Of a stretch of 64,000 bases of DNA, positions 39,084-49,887 are shown one piece after another. Both the position numbers and the translations under genes were made by a program. The notes under the pieces were generated by a model. It did not search any database. It was not told the DNA's origin and was given only the letters and a program-made list of their open reading frames with translations. The stretch's first letter is position 1; the number at the start of each line of letters is the position of its first letter. Origin of the DNA: Cafeteria roenbergensis (Eukaryota > Sar > Bigyra > Bicosoecida > Cafeteriaceae); contig VLTN01000062.1 of assembly GCA_008330645.1 (NCBI GenBank), forward strand, positions 1 to 64,000. The letters are read 5' to 3'.

Positions 39084-42000
39084 TCACGCATCCATCGCTC
39101 TCGCGTTCATGGCCAGAGTTGACAGAGGCGAATGCCACCCGTTCGGCAAGGCGTTCATACCCGTTGGGCCACCTCGCTCGCTGTTGGCAGGACCGCAGCT
39201 ATCACCACAGCCTGCCCTGCCAAAGGTTGCCTGGCTTGCGCGGGTGTTGTCGACGTGGTCGTCGCTCTCCAGCGGCTTGCAAACTGCACGCGCGGCGTGA
39301 GCACCATGCATCACCGGCGCAGTTGTGATAGTGGAGCGACCGGCTTCAATGCTGGCCTGTGGCGAATCGGTCTTGGTTGGGCTTCCTGGTGGTGCCGCCA
39401 CTGACGCCATGGCTTCCGCTCCGCCGAGTTTTGCGTCGGTTTCATGCCGCCTCGCGAAGGCGGGGTGAAAGCAGAGCTCAGGCACTTCAACTGTCAGCTG
39501 GTAGTGGCAGAGCGATACCTCGTCAACGGACACAAGCTGGGTTCGGCGGCGCACTGGCTTGCTGTCAGAAAACGGCAGCATTGCAGTTGATGCAATCCCT
39601 CCGGAATGGCCTTGTTTGCCTGGGAGATCAGGGTCGTCCGCAGCGCCAGCCACCAATGGCGCACCGCTATCGTGCAGCGACACGTCGCCAGCACGACCAC
39701 GCTTGTCCGCAGCTGCAGCAACCGAAACTGGGCTGGACATCGACCCGCTGGGCATTGGGCAAACAAACCGCACCTCGGCGGAACGTCGCGCCGGCTGCCT
39801 GCCAATGCCAAAACCGCTCGAAGCGCGGACGTTCCCTGCAGCATGTCGCGCGAAGCTCGACAAGTCGCCGACCTCGCGTTCGTCCTCGTCGCCATCACTG
39901 GCTGCTGCTTCCACAGCGGTTTTACCCGAAGGAGAGACACGCGATGGAGGCGAGGCTGATGCCTGGCGCCTCTTGTTGGCGTGGGTGCTGGTCGGAGTCC
40001 CCTCCGACGTCAGGTCCTCCATGCTCGCGACAGATTCCGCTGCGCGTTGGTGGGCCTCAGACAGCCACCGGGACAGAGTATCGATTGCTGGCTGACTGGC
40101 ATCCGACGCTGGATGTCTGCCGGAAAGCCCCAGCATCCGGCGAAGAGGCGCGTTCAAGACCCGCGTCGCAAAGTCCCCCATGCGGGCGGCGACTCGCAAC
40201 GTTTCACGCGCAACAAAGATGGATGCGGCCTTGGCGTTGAGATAGGCCCGCTGCGCCGACAGGATGGCCAATTTCGCGGGGTAGTTGCCGGTGGCCAACT
40301 GACTGGCGAAGCTTTCATGAGCTTCCTCGCTGCCTCCTGTGAGCCAGTCAGACTCCAAAGTGCAAGCCGATCCGTTGGCATACATCTGACGCACATAGGA
40401 GCGAATCGGGTCTTGGTGGTTTACGACCACCGTGGTTTCCACCGTGGCAGTGGCTGCGCGCAGCGCCGGCGGCAGAATGGAGGTTTGACCCGGCCCTGAC
40501 AGGGCCCTGACGAGCTGCTGCTCCAAGCCCAGTGTGCCGCGGTGCTGCCCGCCATCTGACTGCCGGCTGTTCCCCGATGGGCTGACTTCCGCAGCTGAAG
40601 TTGAGGCCTCTTCAGAGATTTCACGCGTCCAGCTGTTGACTGGAGTGTAGAGCCCGAGGGAAAAGACGAGAGACTCGGCAGAGGTCGGAGTCACTCGCTG
40701 ACCGTTGCCGTCCGCTGCTGGGGGCAGCGACTGAGCAACGCCGGCGTGAAATTGCCGTGCATGCCTGCCAATGCACACTTCGTAGCTCCACCAAGACTGA
40801 TGCAGCGTGAGGCATACCCCTCGAAGGCTCCATAGAATCGCGTTGACGCTGGACAGCGGCGGCAACGGCTCCGCCCCCCACCTGGCTCGCATGTCATCGT
40901 GGCTCGACGCAGGGATTCCGTCCACCGTTCTGGCAGAGCCACCGCCCCCTGCGTCTGCCGGGTCTGAGTGGGGGCGGGCACCATCGGAGTCGGCTGCGGC
41001 TTGCAGTTGCGCGGGTGTTGCTCCCTCGCAAGCGGCTCTGCTGCAGACGTCAACAATGTAGTGACACGGGGGTGACTCGACCACTCGAGCAATGGTTGGG
41101 ACGTCGATTGGCTCGGCCTGATCTGCGCGTCTGCTGTCCATAATGGCCGTGTCGTGCGGAGACGGGGGCATGATGCAGCAGCGATAGCGGACAGTTGCCG
41201 ACCGACTGATGCTGCTGCTGCTGCTGTCTCCCTTGCTGTCGGTCGAAGAAGCCGCCGACTCCTGTTGATGCGCCGCCGCCTTGGGCCCACTCTTGTCTTG
41301 GGGAACAGTCAGCTGGCGGGACGTTGTGCACATGCTACCACCCTTGTAGGAGTCCGTTCGAGCAATCCGTGTCCGGCCCACCTGGCTCGGAACTGCCAGG
41401 ACGGGGATCTTCGAGCGGCCCGATGCGTCCGCCGACCACCGCGCCTTGGCCAGAGATCTTGGCGCCATGGTTGTGGAAGTCAGGCTCCCGCACGACGAAA
41501 CTGCCGATTCAACAGACACAAGCGAGCTTCCGCTGCGCTGGTGCTCCACATGACCTTGCGTCAGGGCTGTCCCATGGCACAGAGTGTAGGTCCACCATCC
41601 CCCTCTGCGAAAGACCTCGGTCAAAAAGATGCAACGATCGAACAAAGGTATCAAGTTCCGCGCGACAAGGATCTGAAGCAGACAAACAGATTGAGGCGGG
41701 CTCGAGTGCCAGGCGCGAAGGCGAGGCGCAGAGGGCAGCGCGCAGGCCGACGGGGCCCAGCGCTCCTGCAAGCAGTGGTTGCCGCCGGTGCAGCGGCGCG
41801 CATGCACGCACGCCTTGTCCCATGCACTCCGACAAGTGCATCAGCGATGTGCCTCGTGGGCTGGGGCGTCACACGGCCACCGGACAGCCCAGTGCTTTGC
41901 CGGCCGCAAGCGCAACTCTCACCCTGGCGTCGTCCTTTGGCAGTGTCCTTTGAGCCTTTCGAGGTCACGCTCGGCGTTCACTGGGTCGCTTAGCCCTGCC

Positions 42001-42653
42001 TGCGAGGTCACTGCCTTGCCGTCCTGATGCTCGTTCGACTGAGCTGAAGCGCGCGCTTTCGGCGTAGCGGCACTAGCAGCACCAGTTGCAGCAGCAGCCC
42101 CAGCAGCAGCTGCAGATGCGGGGGTCTGCATCATCGCCGTCGTGGGGCGTCCGTCGCGGCCCAATCGTGTGGGCATCACCGGCTGAATCCATTTTCCGAG
42201 AGACAGCTTGGTGCGCGCTGCCTGGGACACTGGGCGAGCTGCAGTTGCCGACGAACCTGCCTCGTTCCCAGGAGGAAGCCTTGCCGACGTGTCGACGTTG
42301 TGGGTTTCGGCACCTGGAGCACCTTGGCCGTTGACCCCCTCAAGAATGTCAGCCAAGCGCTGGAAAGTGCAAAGGAACCGCCTCCCCGTTGCGTCGGCCA
42401 CAACGTGCCCGCTGGACCCGGTGGCAGGCGGCAGGTTTGAGAGCTCCAGCGGGAGCATCGCCGGCAGTCGCATGGCCATCAGCGCCGCATCCGAGGCCTG
42501 CCCGTGTCCCATCCAGCGAGGATCGGTTGCCCCGCTTGGCGAGGCGTCGGTGCTGGGGCCTTGTTTCGACGCTTCAGAGGACGCGCTCGTTTGCGACACC
42601 GAGACCCATAGCCCTACAACTAGCGTGAGGCTTAGTCGTGGACCGAGCTGCAT
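39084..42653 (-). CDS. OS-9/erlectin-like ER lectin with two MRH domains (two exons)
   Basis: Exon 1 (42,653-41,923) starts with a signal peptide (MQLGPRLSLTLVVGLWVSVS) and includes FLCTFQR. The intron (41,922-41,605, GTGAG...CGCAG, 318 bp) joins in frame to exon 2 (41,604-39,084), which opens GGWWTYTLCHG. Two mannose-6-phosphate-receptor-homology domains follow. The first runs from WWTYTLC to SPPCHYIVDVCSRAAC, the second from SWWSYEVCIGRHARQFH to SLCHYQLTVEVPELC with a disordered insertion. Both show the four sugar-binding residues of the family: Gln (TQGH, RQFH), Arg (VRYRCC, VRFVC), Glu (VVES, VDEV) and Tyr (CHY). OS-9 and erlectin recognise trimmed N-glycans on misfolded ER proteins and deliver them to the HRD1-SEL1L ubiquitin ligase. 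The divergent neighbour resembles SEL1L. No C-terminal KDEL is seen. Extra Ser-rich insertions make it longer than usual. Confidence 0.8.
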
Positions 42654-43202
42654 AGTTGGAAGAATCGGTAAACCGCGATTCACTGCTGGCGACTGGGAAA
42701 CACCAGAGGGGCAGGGAAAGGACCGCGGGGACCAGGCGCAGACCTGGAAAAGTTTGCTTTGCACCACGAGGAGCGCGCTGCGGGAGAGGCCCTCTCGACG
42801 GTGGGCGTGGCAAGCGCCTCGGGAGCTTTGCAAGGCGGCCTGACGCCGAGCGCCGCTGCCGCAGCAGCAGCCCTTGGGAGGCCCTGGCAGCGGCCTGGTG
42901 CCTGGCGAGCACGCGGGCCTGTGACGTGCAGGCCGCGGGAGCCGGCGTGCAGCGGGGGGGGCTGGCTGCGGAGGGCTGCTGACCGTGGCTTGAGCCGGCC
43001 GGAGTGACAAGCACGGCCCCGAATAGGGCATGGGCATTCAAACAACTACGGCAAGAACTGATTCCCTCCCTGGCAGAGCCTCAGTCGGGAAATTGGCGAC
43101 AGCTTGCAGAGCCGCCGTTGACCGGCGCAGCCCCCCAGGCCCGCGGGCGCGCCACCCCCACCGCAGCGCTTTGTTGACCTCGCGCGTTCCTGCGCGGGGC
43201 AC
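42654..43202. promoter_or_regulatory. Shared 5' region of divergent ERAD genes
   Basis: 549 bp separate the start codons of the OS-9-like (-) and SEL1L-like (+) genes. No third gene fits here, so it probably works as a bidirectional promoter. I see no TATA box. The region is GC-rich with GGCAGAGCC at about 43,071-43,079. Assignment rests on position only. Confidence 0.5.
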
Positions 43203-46200
43203 ATGTCTTGTGCGTCCGGGGTCAGACCGGCCATGCTTGGGGGGCTCCCATCCGTGCTTCCATTCGCCGCAGTTGCGGCGCTTGTTGCGACAGCGGCGGC
43301 GGCGCAAGCCGCGCAGGGCACGCACGATGCCCCCGCCACGGCCTCAGGGCCCCATTCGATTTCGCTGCGCACATGTCCGGCTCGGCCGGCCGTGGCGGAC
43401 GCGTTCCTGCTGGAGGCGTCGCTGACGGATCGGCACACGTGGGTAGAGCTGTGGGCTGATGGCGGCATTCTCATGGTGATTGGGCACCGGCGGCCACCCG
43501 TTGACGACCCCATTTCGTCTGCGTCGGTCATTCGATGTGCTGGGGGATCCCCTGATGCTTCGTGTGACGTGCAGCTGACTGGCATCACGCTCGTCAACGG
43601 TTCGGCCGTCAAGCTCAATTTTGAGCCGGACACGGACCTCCCAGCGGTTTCGTCGCCTGCCCTTCTCGACAGAGCCATCCAGACCGCGGGTCCCTGGTGG
43701 GGGCAGGCGCTGCAGCGGTCCCGTTTGAGGGCCGAGTGGGCCTCACCCGCGTCGCTCGTCATTGCCAAGCATGCGAGTCAAGGCCCGGTCGTCAGCCAGC
43801 CAGCGAGCTCCGGAGGGGACGAGGCCAAAGGACCTGGCAGCACTGCTGGGGACGCTGGCGCCGACGCAGGCGCAGACTCTGTCGCAGGTCCGTCGGGAAG
43901 CGACTCGGCGTCGGTCGCGCGGGTTCCGAGGCACGTGCTGGCGGCGACAGCATGGGACGAAGAGGCAGGCATGCTGAGTGACCGCACCATCGAGACGGTC
44001 AGGCTGTCTCTTCGCGTCATGTCGGACCTTCACCTGGTCGCAGTCGTGTGCGGGCCGCCATCATGGGCAAATCACCCAAATGCATCTCGCTCTGCGTCTG
44101 GCAGCGAGGACAAGGTGGCAGAGTCATTTCAGCCGTCGCGCCCCTGTGGCCAGAGCTCTGGCCAGCAGCTGGCAAGGCTTGTGCTGCCGGTGTCGCTTGA
44201 CCCGTCGGGGCGGAGCGAAGCTGACGAGGGTCAGGTCGCGACGGCAAGCGAAGGTAGCTGCGGCGAGAAGACTGTGCGGGAGTGGGCAAAGCCAGCAGAC
44301 GACATCGTGGTCACTCCCAAGCTCCTCGACGAAACCGCACATTGGTCGGCCGGAGCGTCGGACGCATCGAGGCAAGCGAACGGTCTTGACTCCCCAGAAG
44401 ACTTTGGGCTCGTAGGGAGTGCAATCACGGAAAGGTCATCGGCCGGTCAGTGGTCTGTCAGCGCGAACCTGCGTCGCGTTCGCGCTGCCTCGCTCGGCTC
44501 TACAGCAATGCTGTCGTCGTCGTCGGCATCTTCGCCTTGTCGGCGAGGCGCGGCCCAACACCCTGCGCGCGGTGATGACCCCGATGGCTCGAACAGTGCT
44601 GGGCCAGCGTCGAGTAGCTCACCGGCCCACCGTGCTGGCGCTATCACCGGCGAGTCAGAGGCCATCGCTGGCGTTTCGGCTGGCCGCCGCCGGCATGCCG
44701 ACGACCACGAAGCCGTCTTGCACAGGGCCCTGCCGTCGGGCCCCATGCTCGTGCGCCGCGGAGTGCTGGCAGCCGGACATCGCCAGGCCATCTCCATCCC
44801 ATCATCGTCTCTTCCGGTGCCCGCGCAGGCTCACGGCGACGCAAGCATCTGCATGTGGGTGTGGCCGGACTTGCATGCAGTGCTGACAACACCGGCAGAG
44901 CCGCTCACTTCGATCTTCTTCAAGGGAACCACCATGGACCAGCAGCGGACGCCCTCGCTGTGGCGCGAAACCGCGACTGGCCGCATGTTCCTCGGGGTGT
45001 CGCTCGCCAGCAACCCTGCCGTGGGTGCGTTCTCCACACTGACCATGCCGGTGCAGACATGGACCCATGTCTGCGTCGTCACGCGAAACCGCACGCAATC
45101 TGCGCTCTACTCTTGGCTGCAGAGCCGTTCAGCCGCGCAAGACGCTGCCAGTGGCGACGACAGTGGTGCCGCTGCGGACGGAACCACCGACGACCTCTCC
45201 GCCGCTGACCGGACTCACCAGCCCAGCAGCAACGCTGCTGTTGACGTCACGAACGTCGAGGCACCTGCTGCTGGCAGCAGTGCTGCTGCCAGCGGAACTG
45301 GCTCTGCCGACGGAGCTGGCTCTGCCGACGGAGCTGGCTCTGCCGACGGAATAGGCTCTGCCACCGCTGGTTCCAGGGGCGACAGCACGGGCAGCGAAGC
45401 CGCTGCAAACAGGCTTGGCAACGCGACCAACACCAGCGGTTTCGCGCCACCAGAAATGACCTTCAAGCTGTCGCTGTTTGTCAACGGACAGCTCGACACA
45501 GAAGTGCAAGCTGAGCGATCCATCGTGACGGCCAATGACGGTCCACTGTGGCTCGGGCACGCACCGTCACTGGCAGGCACGCCGATGATGGTCGCGGGGC
45601 TTCGTGTGTTTGGTCGGGCCATCTCGAGCGAGGAAATTGACTCGCTCGTGACCCACTCGCGACACGTGATTGACTGGGCAACGACAGCCACAGATGCCGC
45701 CCTGGCCGCCAAGCCCCTGCAGAGCCGATGGCAAGGACCAACATCTCCATGGTCCGTGTGGGGCAGCGGCCGTTTCTGGCTGGCTGCCTCTGACAAGTCG
45801 CATCGCTCACCGGTGGAGAGCGACACCGACGACGTCTCGGGTCGCGCCGCCATCGCTCGAACTGAGAGCTCCATCATCGCTGCATCAACGTCAGCTGCCA
45901 TGATTCTTCATGCGGTTTCGCCGCAGTCAGTCGTGCGTGCAGCGGAGTCGCTTGCGCCGACGGGCCTGACACCGGTCGAGGCGGCAGAAATGACGTCGAC
46001 GGCAGAGCAGCTTCTTGACGCCGACCCTTCCGTGTCCGGCGATGACGATGCCGAGGCTGCTTGCGAGCCGGCTCTGCCAGCGATTGACCTGTTGGAGGAG
46101 GCTTGTTCAGGGTCGGCTGGCGACGTCAACGCCTGCCATCGGCTGGCGATGTGGCTGTTGTTCCCCGGCCGAACGAAATGCCGCGGTGAGGTCACTGCAG

Positions 46201-49200
46201 CCGCTGCGGTTTCGCGTGAGCATCGAAGCTTGGGGACGGAAGGTGGCGGTTTCACGGGAACCGATTCGTGGCCGATGCGCCAGCCCGGCTTGCTGGCACC
46301 TGACGACGGCGTGTCGCGCGTTCAAGCAGCGCGGCGTCCGCACGGGTGGCTGACAGCACTCGACGGAACGACGGCGGGCATCGACGGGGACGTTGAGGCG
46401 TACGTTGAGGCGGATATTGACGCGGCTGGCGAGTCACAGCAGCGCCGCCATCAGGACGGTGCCAGGGGCGGGAGTGGCGATGGTGCTGTTCCCCCTTCAA
46501 CGGGAACGACCAGCACGGCGCATGCCGACGTCGCCGGCGGCGGAGCCGGCGGCGGAGCCGGCGGCAGTGACACCGAAGCCGACGGCGCCGCTGTCGCTGG
46601 CTATCGCCCCGAAACCGCGCTGCTCGGCGACGCCGACTCGCGGCTTGCTGTTGGTCAATCGCCTGCAGAGCTTCGAAGAGACGTCGTCCGGGCCCGGTCG
46701 CTGCTGCTGGCGTCTGCGAGGCGGGGTCACTGCCCGTCAATCTACGACACGGCGGTGCTGGTGGGCGCAGGCGTGTGGCACCACGGCCCGGCAACCCCCT
46801 TTGCCAAGGCCGTCCGAGCGGTTTCGTGGGCGTTGCGGGGAGGCAAGAGCGGTACGACCTGGCACCCCGGGGCGTCGTCGTCGTCGTCGTCATCGTCGTC
46901 ATCGTCGTCGTCGTCGTCAGCGTCCGACCGCCCAGGCGCGAGTGGCGTGCGTATGGGCACTTCTGCGTGGCGTCCGTCGGACAATCTTTTCGCCGCAGCG
47001 CTTGGGCCCTCATTGGCGGACGACGACGCTGCTGCAGGGGTGTCGCTGCTGTCAACGGGCCTGATGCATCTCGCGGCCATCTGCGGCGAGTCCCGGGCCC
47101 ATCATGCCTTGGGGGTTCGCTACATGTTCTGGTCGCAGAATGATGTCACTTCGCGAGGATTTGCCGACGGAAGCGAAGGAGACAGCGGTTTCGCGGGCGT
47201 CGCTGCGTCGTACCTTCTGCTTTCCGCTCAAACCTCGGAGTCCGTGTACACGCAGACGGGGTCAAGACCCCACCACGAGATGCACCGGCTCTCTTCAGCA
47301 ACTGCCGAGTCAGTCGTCACGGCAGAGGGGGGGTCAGACGACGCCATGATCGAGATGCAACGGGCGGCTGCCGAGCGCGGAGACGCCGGCGCAATGTTTC
47401 GCCATGCGGATTTGCTGTACTGGGGATCCAGAGGTCTGACCCGTGACCAGGTGACGGCGAGACGACTGTTCCGTGATGCGGCCGCGATGGGCCATCAAGA
47501 CGCAGCGGTTGCTGCAGCGGGCATGATGCTGAAAGGGGAGGGCGGAGACGTCAACGCAGCGGAAGGATTGCGGCTCTACCGGGAGGCCGCCGCGCGAAAC
47601 CACTCTGGGGCCTTGAACGGACTTGGGTTCGCAATGTTCAACGGCTATGACGGAGGCTCGGCGAATCTTTCCGCCGCCAAGGAGCTGTTCTGCAGAGCCA
47701 GGGACGTCGGCGCCGGGGGCGACGCCGCCTTCAACTGCGCTCGGTGCCACGAGCTGGGGGACCCCGCAGCGGGCGTGAAACCGCAGATTGCGTTTGCTCG
47801 GAGGCTGTTTCGGGAGTGCGCCCGGGACTACGGGAACTTTCTTTGCATTTTCCGGACGGCGGTTTCGCTTGCCACAGGGACCCCAGCCGACGAAACAGCC
47901 GATCGACCCCACGAAACCGCTCTGCTTGGCGCAGCCAGGGTGTCCGTTGCCTCGCTGCCAGAGGCCGAGTCCGCTGCCGCGGCTGCGGCTGCGGCTGCGG
48001 CTGCAAGCGACGCCACCCCCGGCGCGGGCGCCGGTCACGCCAATCTCGTCAGCGTCGGCGGGCCAGTGCTGGCGGCTGCAGCCGCCGTGAAATCCGGCGG
48101 CGCTGGGTCCGTCAACGTGTCATTTGCAGACGCGCTGGCTCTGCTCAAGGGCTCTGCCGTCACGGTTCCCGCGGGCCCGGTCGACGTCCATGCAGCGCTG
48201 GAGTATCTTCGAGCGGTTTCGCTCGTGGGACCGTGGGCGTCAGGCATACGCTTCGCATTTGATCGATACCGGTTACGCGACTATGATGGCGCGCTGATAG
48301 CCTACGCCCAAGGGTGGTCGCTGGGATACGACATTGCAGCGAGCAACGCGGCGTACCTGCTGCTGCGAGGTCTGACGGACCATCGCTCCGCCTTGGGGCG
48401 AGCGACGCTCTGCAGCACGACGTCAACACCGACGTCAACACCGACGTTGACCGGTTGTGGTGTCGACGGCGATGCCGATGGCTCTGCCGGAGGCCAGATG
48501 GCTGGTGGCGCGGCGGGGGCGTTCGCGTCGCTGTTGTCGTCGGGCGGCTCTGCCGGACCTTGGTCGATCGCGGCTGCCATGCGCGGCCTAGAGTGGTCGG
48601 CGGCGGTTTCCGGCTCCACGGCGTCTCTCGCGCCGCTCGGGGGCCTGTTGCTTGAAAGTCCTGCCAGCGAGCGCCGCGGTGCAGCTCTGCTCAGCAGAGC
48701 TGCCGCTGCTGGCGATGCGGAGTCCGCGTTCCGGCTTGCGCAGCTCTACGAACGTGGCGGCCGAACGATTCGCCGGAGCGACGCTCGAGCCGTTCGGTAC
48801 TTTCACCGCGTCATCGAGGTAGCAGAGCCAGGCTCGGGCCACGAGGCTCCTGTATATTTGGCACTTGCAAGGATTCACTTGCGCGTGTTCTTGTGCCAGT
48901 CCGGCATCTGGTGCTCCGCCGGCGTGGGGCAGCGGCGGGACTCGTCTGGCGGGGCAAGCCGGTGGGCAGCAGGCGGGGACATCGCTGGCGCGCCGGTGAC
49001 AGGGGAGCGACCCGGCTCCGACCTGTTCCAAGAGTGGATCAGCTGGGCTCTCGACGTCAGGTCTCCAACGGAAACATTGCCGTCGGAGGCAGTCGTGATG
49101 CGTTCCGACGGCGAGGCGGGAGACATCCGGGACTTGGACGCCGGCTCCGCAATCGGGTCTTACCGCGGCCAGGGCGCCAGCGTGGCATGGCTGGTGGGCC

Positions 49201-49340
49201 GTCTGGTCTCGCAGTTGGGGTGGGGCCCGTGGCTTGCCCTGGTTGGCAGCGCAACGGTGGTCTCTGCGGTGCTAGTGTGGTGGGTGGGGACGTGCTTGTT
49301 GGCGGTTCGCTTGCCGTGGCAGCCCGACCCGCGCACGTAG
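43203..49340 (+). CDS. SEL1L/HRD3-like membrane protein with LamG-like domain and Sel1 repeats
   Basis: This 2,045-aa protein has no visible introns. A signal peptide follows the second Met (MLGGLPSVLPFAAVAALVAT). Around residues 545-815 is a concanavalin/LamG-like jelly-roll domain (WTHVCVVTRN, KLSLFVNGQ, GPLWLGHAP, AGLRVFGRAIS). Sel1-type helical repeats are readable at about 1,150-1,195, 1,270-1,315, 1,383-1,520 (ARRLFRDAAAMGHQDAAVAAA, LRLYREAAARNHSGALNGLG, FARRLFRECARD) and 1,830-1,876. A single transmembrane helix sits near the C-terminus (WLALVGSATVVSAVLVWWVG), leaving a tail of about 10 residues. SEL1L/Hrd3 is the ER-luminal scaffold of the HRD1 ubiquitin ligase and binds OS-9, whose homologue is the divergent neighbour. 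Low-complexity Ser, Ala and Gly-rich linkers, 16 GAAACCGC-type motifs and a tandem GGCTCTGCCGACGGAGCT block (45,297-45,360) are unusual. Another secretory Sel1-repeat protein cannot be excluded. Confidence 0.78.
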   Translation: MSCASGVRPAMLGGLPSVLPFAAVAALVATAAAAQAAQGTHDAPATASGPHSISLRTCPARPAVADAFLLEASLTDRHTWVELWADGGILMVIGHRRPPVDDPISSASVIRCAGGSPDASCDVQLTGITLVNGSAVKLNFEPDTDLPAVSSPALLDRAIQTAGPWWGQALQRSRLRAEWASPASLVIAKHASQGPVVSQPASSGGDEAKGPGSTAGDAGADAGADSVAGPSGSDSASVARVPRHVLAATAWDEEAGMLSDRTIETVRLSLRVMSDLHLVAVVCGPPSWANHPNASRSASGSEDKVAESFQPSRPCGQSSGQQLARLVLPVSLDPSGRSEADEGQVATASEGSCGEKTVREWAKPADDIVVTPKLLDETAHWSAGASDASRQANGLDSPEDFGLVGSAITERSSAGQWSVSANLRRVRAASLGSTAMLSSSSASSPCRRGAAQHPARGDDPDGSNSAGPASSSSPAHRAGAITGESEAIAGVSAGRRRHADDHEAVLHRALPSGPMLVRRGVLAAGHRQAISIPSSSLPVPAQAHGDASICMWVWPDLHAVLTTPAEPLTSIFFKGTTMDQQRTPSLWRETATGRMFLGVSLASNPAVGAFSTLTMPVQTWTHVCVVTRNRTQSALYSWLQSRSAAQDAASGDDSGAAADGTTDDLSAADRTHQPSSNAAVDVTNVEAPAAGSSAAASGTGSADGAGSADGAGSADGIGSATAGSRGDSTGSEAAANRLGNATNTSGFAPPEMTFKLSLFVNGQLDTEVQAERSIVTANDGPLWLGHAPSLAGTPMMVAGLRVFGRAISSEEIDSLVTHSRHVIDWATTATDAALAAKPLQSRWQGPTSPWSVWGSGRFWLAASDKSHRSPVESDTDDVSGRAAIARTESSIIAASTSAAMILHAVSPQSVVRAAESLAPTGLTPVEAAEMTSTAEQLLDADPSVSGDDDAEAACEPALPAIDLLEEACSGSAGDVNACHRLAMWLLFPGRTKCRGEVTAAAAVSREHRSLGTEGGGFTGTDSWPMRQPGLLAPDDGVSRVQAARRPHGWLTALDGTTAGIDGDVEAYVEADIDAAGESQQRRHQDGARGGSGDGAVPPSTGTTSTAHADVAGGGAGGGAGGSDTEADGAAVAGYRPETALLGDADSRLAVGQSPAELRRDVVRARSLLLASARRGHCPSIYDTAVLVGAGVWHHGPATPFAKAVRAVSWALRGGKSGTTWHPGASSSSSSSSSSSSSSSASDRPGASGVRMGTSAWRPSDNLFAAALGPSLADDDAAAGVSLLSTGLMHLAAICGESRAHHALGVRYMFWSQNDVTSRGFADGSEGDSGFAGVAASYLLLSAQTSESVYTQTGSRPHHEMHRLSSATAESVVTAEGGSDDAMIEMQRAAAERGDAGAMFRHADLLYWGSRGLTRDQVTARRLFRDAAAMGHQDAAVAAAGMMLKGEGGDVNAAEGLRLYREAAARNHSGALNGLGFAMFNGYDGGSANLSAAKELFCRARDVGAGGDAAFNCARCHELGDPAAGVKPQIAFARRLFRECARDYGNFLCIFRTAVSLATGTPADETADRPHETALLGAARVSVASLPEAESAAAAAAAAAAASDATPGAGAGHANLVSVGGPVLAAAAAVKSGGAGSVNVSFADALALLKGSAVTVPAGPVDVHAALEYLRAVSLVGPWASGIRFAFDRYRLRDYDGALIAYAQGWSLGYDIAASNAAYLLLRGLTDHRSALGRATLCSTTSTPTSTPTLTGCGVDGDADGSAGGQMAGGAAGAFASLLSSGGSAGPWSIAAAMRGLEWSAAVSGSTASLAPLGGLLLESPASERRGAALLSRAAAAGDAESAFRLAQLYERGGRTIRRSDARAVRYFHRVIEVAEPGSGHEAPVYLALARIHLRVFLCQSGIWCSAGVGQRRDSSGGASRWAAGGDIAGAPVTGERPGSDLFQEWISWALDVRSPTETLPSEAVVMRSDGEAGDIRDLDAGSAIGSYRGQGASVAWLVGRLVSQLGWGPWLALVGSATVVSAVLVWWVGTCLLAVRLPWQPDPRT

Positions 49341-49887
49341 CAGCCGGGGCTGCTGACACGCGTTGCCGCTTCTGCGAGGGCGAGTAATCGCCAGCGGCGC
49401 TATGCTCGTGGTGCGGTGGTGGACAGTGGTGCTTGAGTGTGCGTGTGTGTGCGGAGGCACGGGCAGAGGGTCGCAAGCATTGACGCCATTCACGAGAGCA
49501 CCGGCGGGCGGTCCGCCAAGCTTCACAGGGCGCTGCAAGTGTGCGCGGGTGTGCGGGCTTGTGCAGCGCGCACCGTCAATGAGCCGCGCGCTGCACAACC
49601 GGGGACTGTGTCAGGCCTGCCCCGACGGGCCCAGGCAGCCGTTGATGGCAGCATGAGCACCCAGCCAAAAGGTGTGCCAAGACCGGACCGGCCTGTCGTG
49701 GCTTTCGTGGGGGCGTGCGCAACAGAAGCGCTCGGGCTGTTGCAGTTCGGCGCCAGAGTCGTTGAGGCGCGATGCGTGATTGCCACGAATAGGGAACTCT
49801 CGCTTGCCGTGTTTCTCCGCCGGCTCTGCCGGCCCTCGCGGCTGCCTCGGTCGAAGGTCCCACGCCGTCCGCGGGCGAGCGCGGAGC
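49341..49887. other. Intergenic region between SEL1L-like and GGNBP2-like genes
   Basis: About 550 bp between two + strand genes. Several open frames cross it, but none has a recognisable domain. It contains a GTGTGCGTGTGTGTG run (near 49,436-49,450). Nothing else was recognised. Confidence 0.5.

Noticed and set aside
41605-41807. Starting the OS-9-like protein at MHARRCTGG (41,807) as a single-exon gene
   Set aside because: That stretch lacks a signal peptide. The upstream exon supplies a signal peptide and FLCTFQR, and a GTGAG...CGCAG intron restores the frame exactly at GGWWTY.
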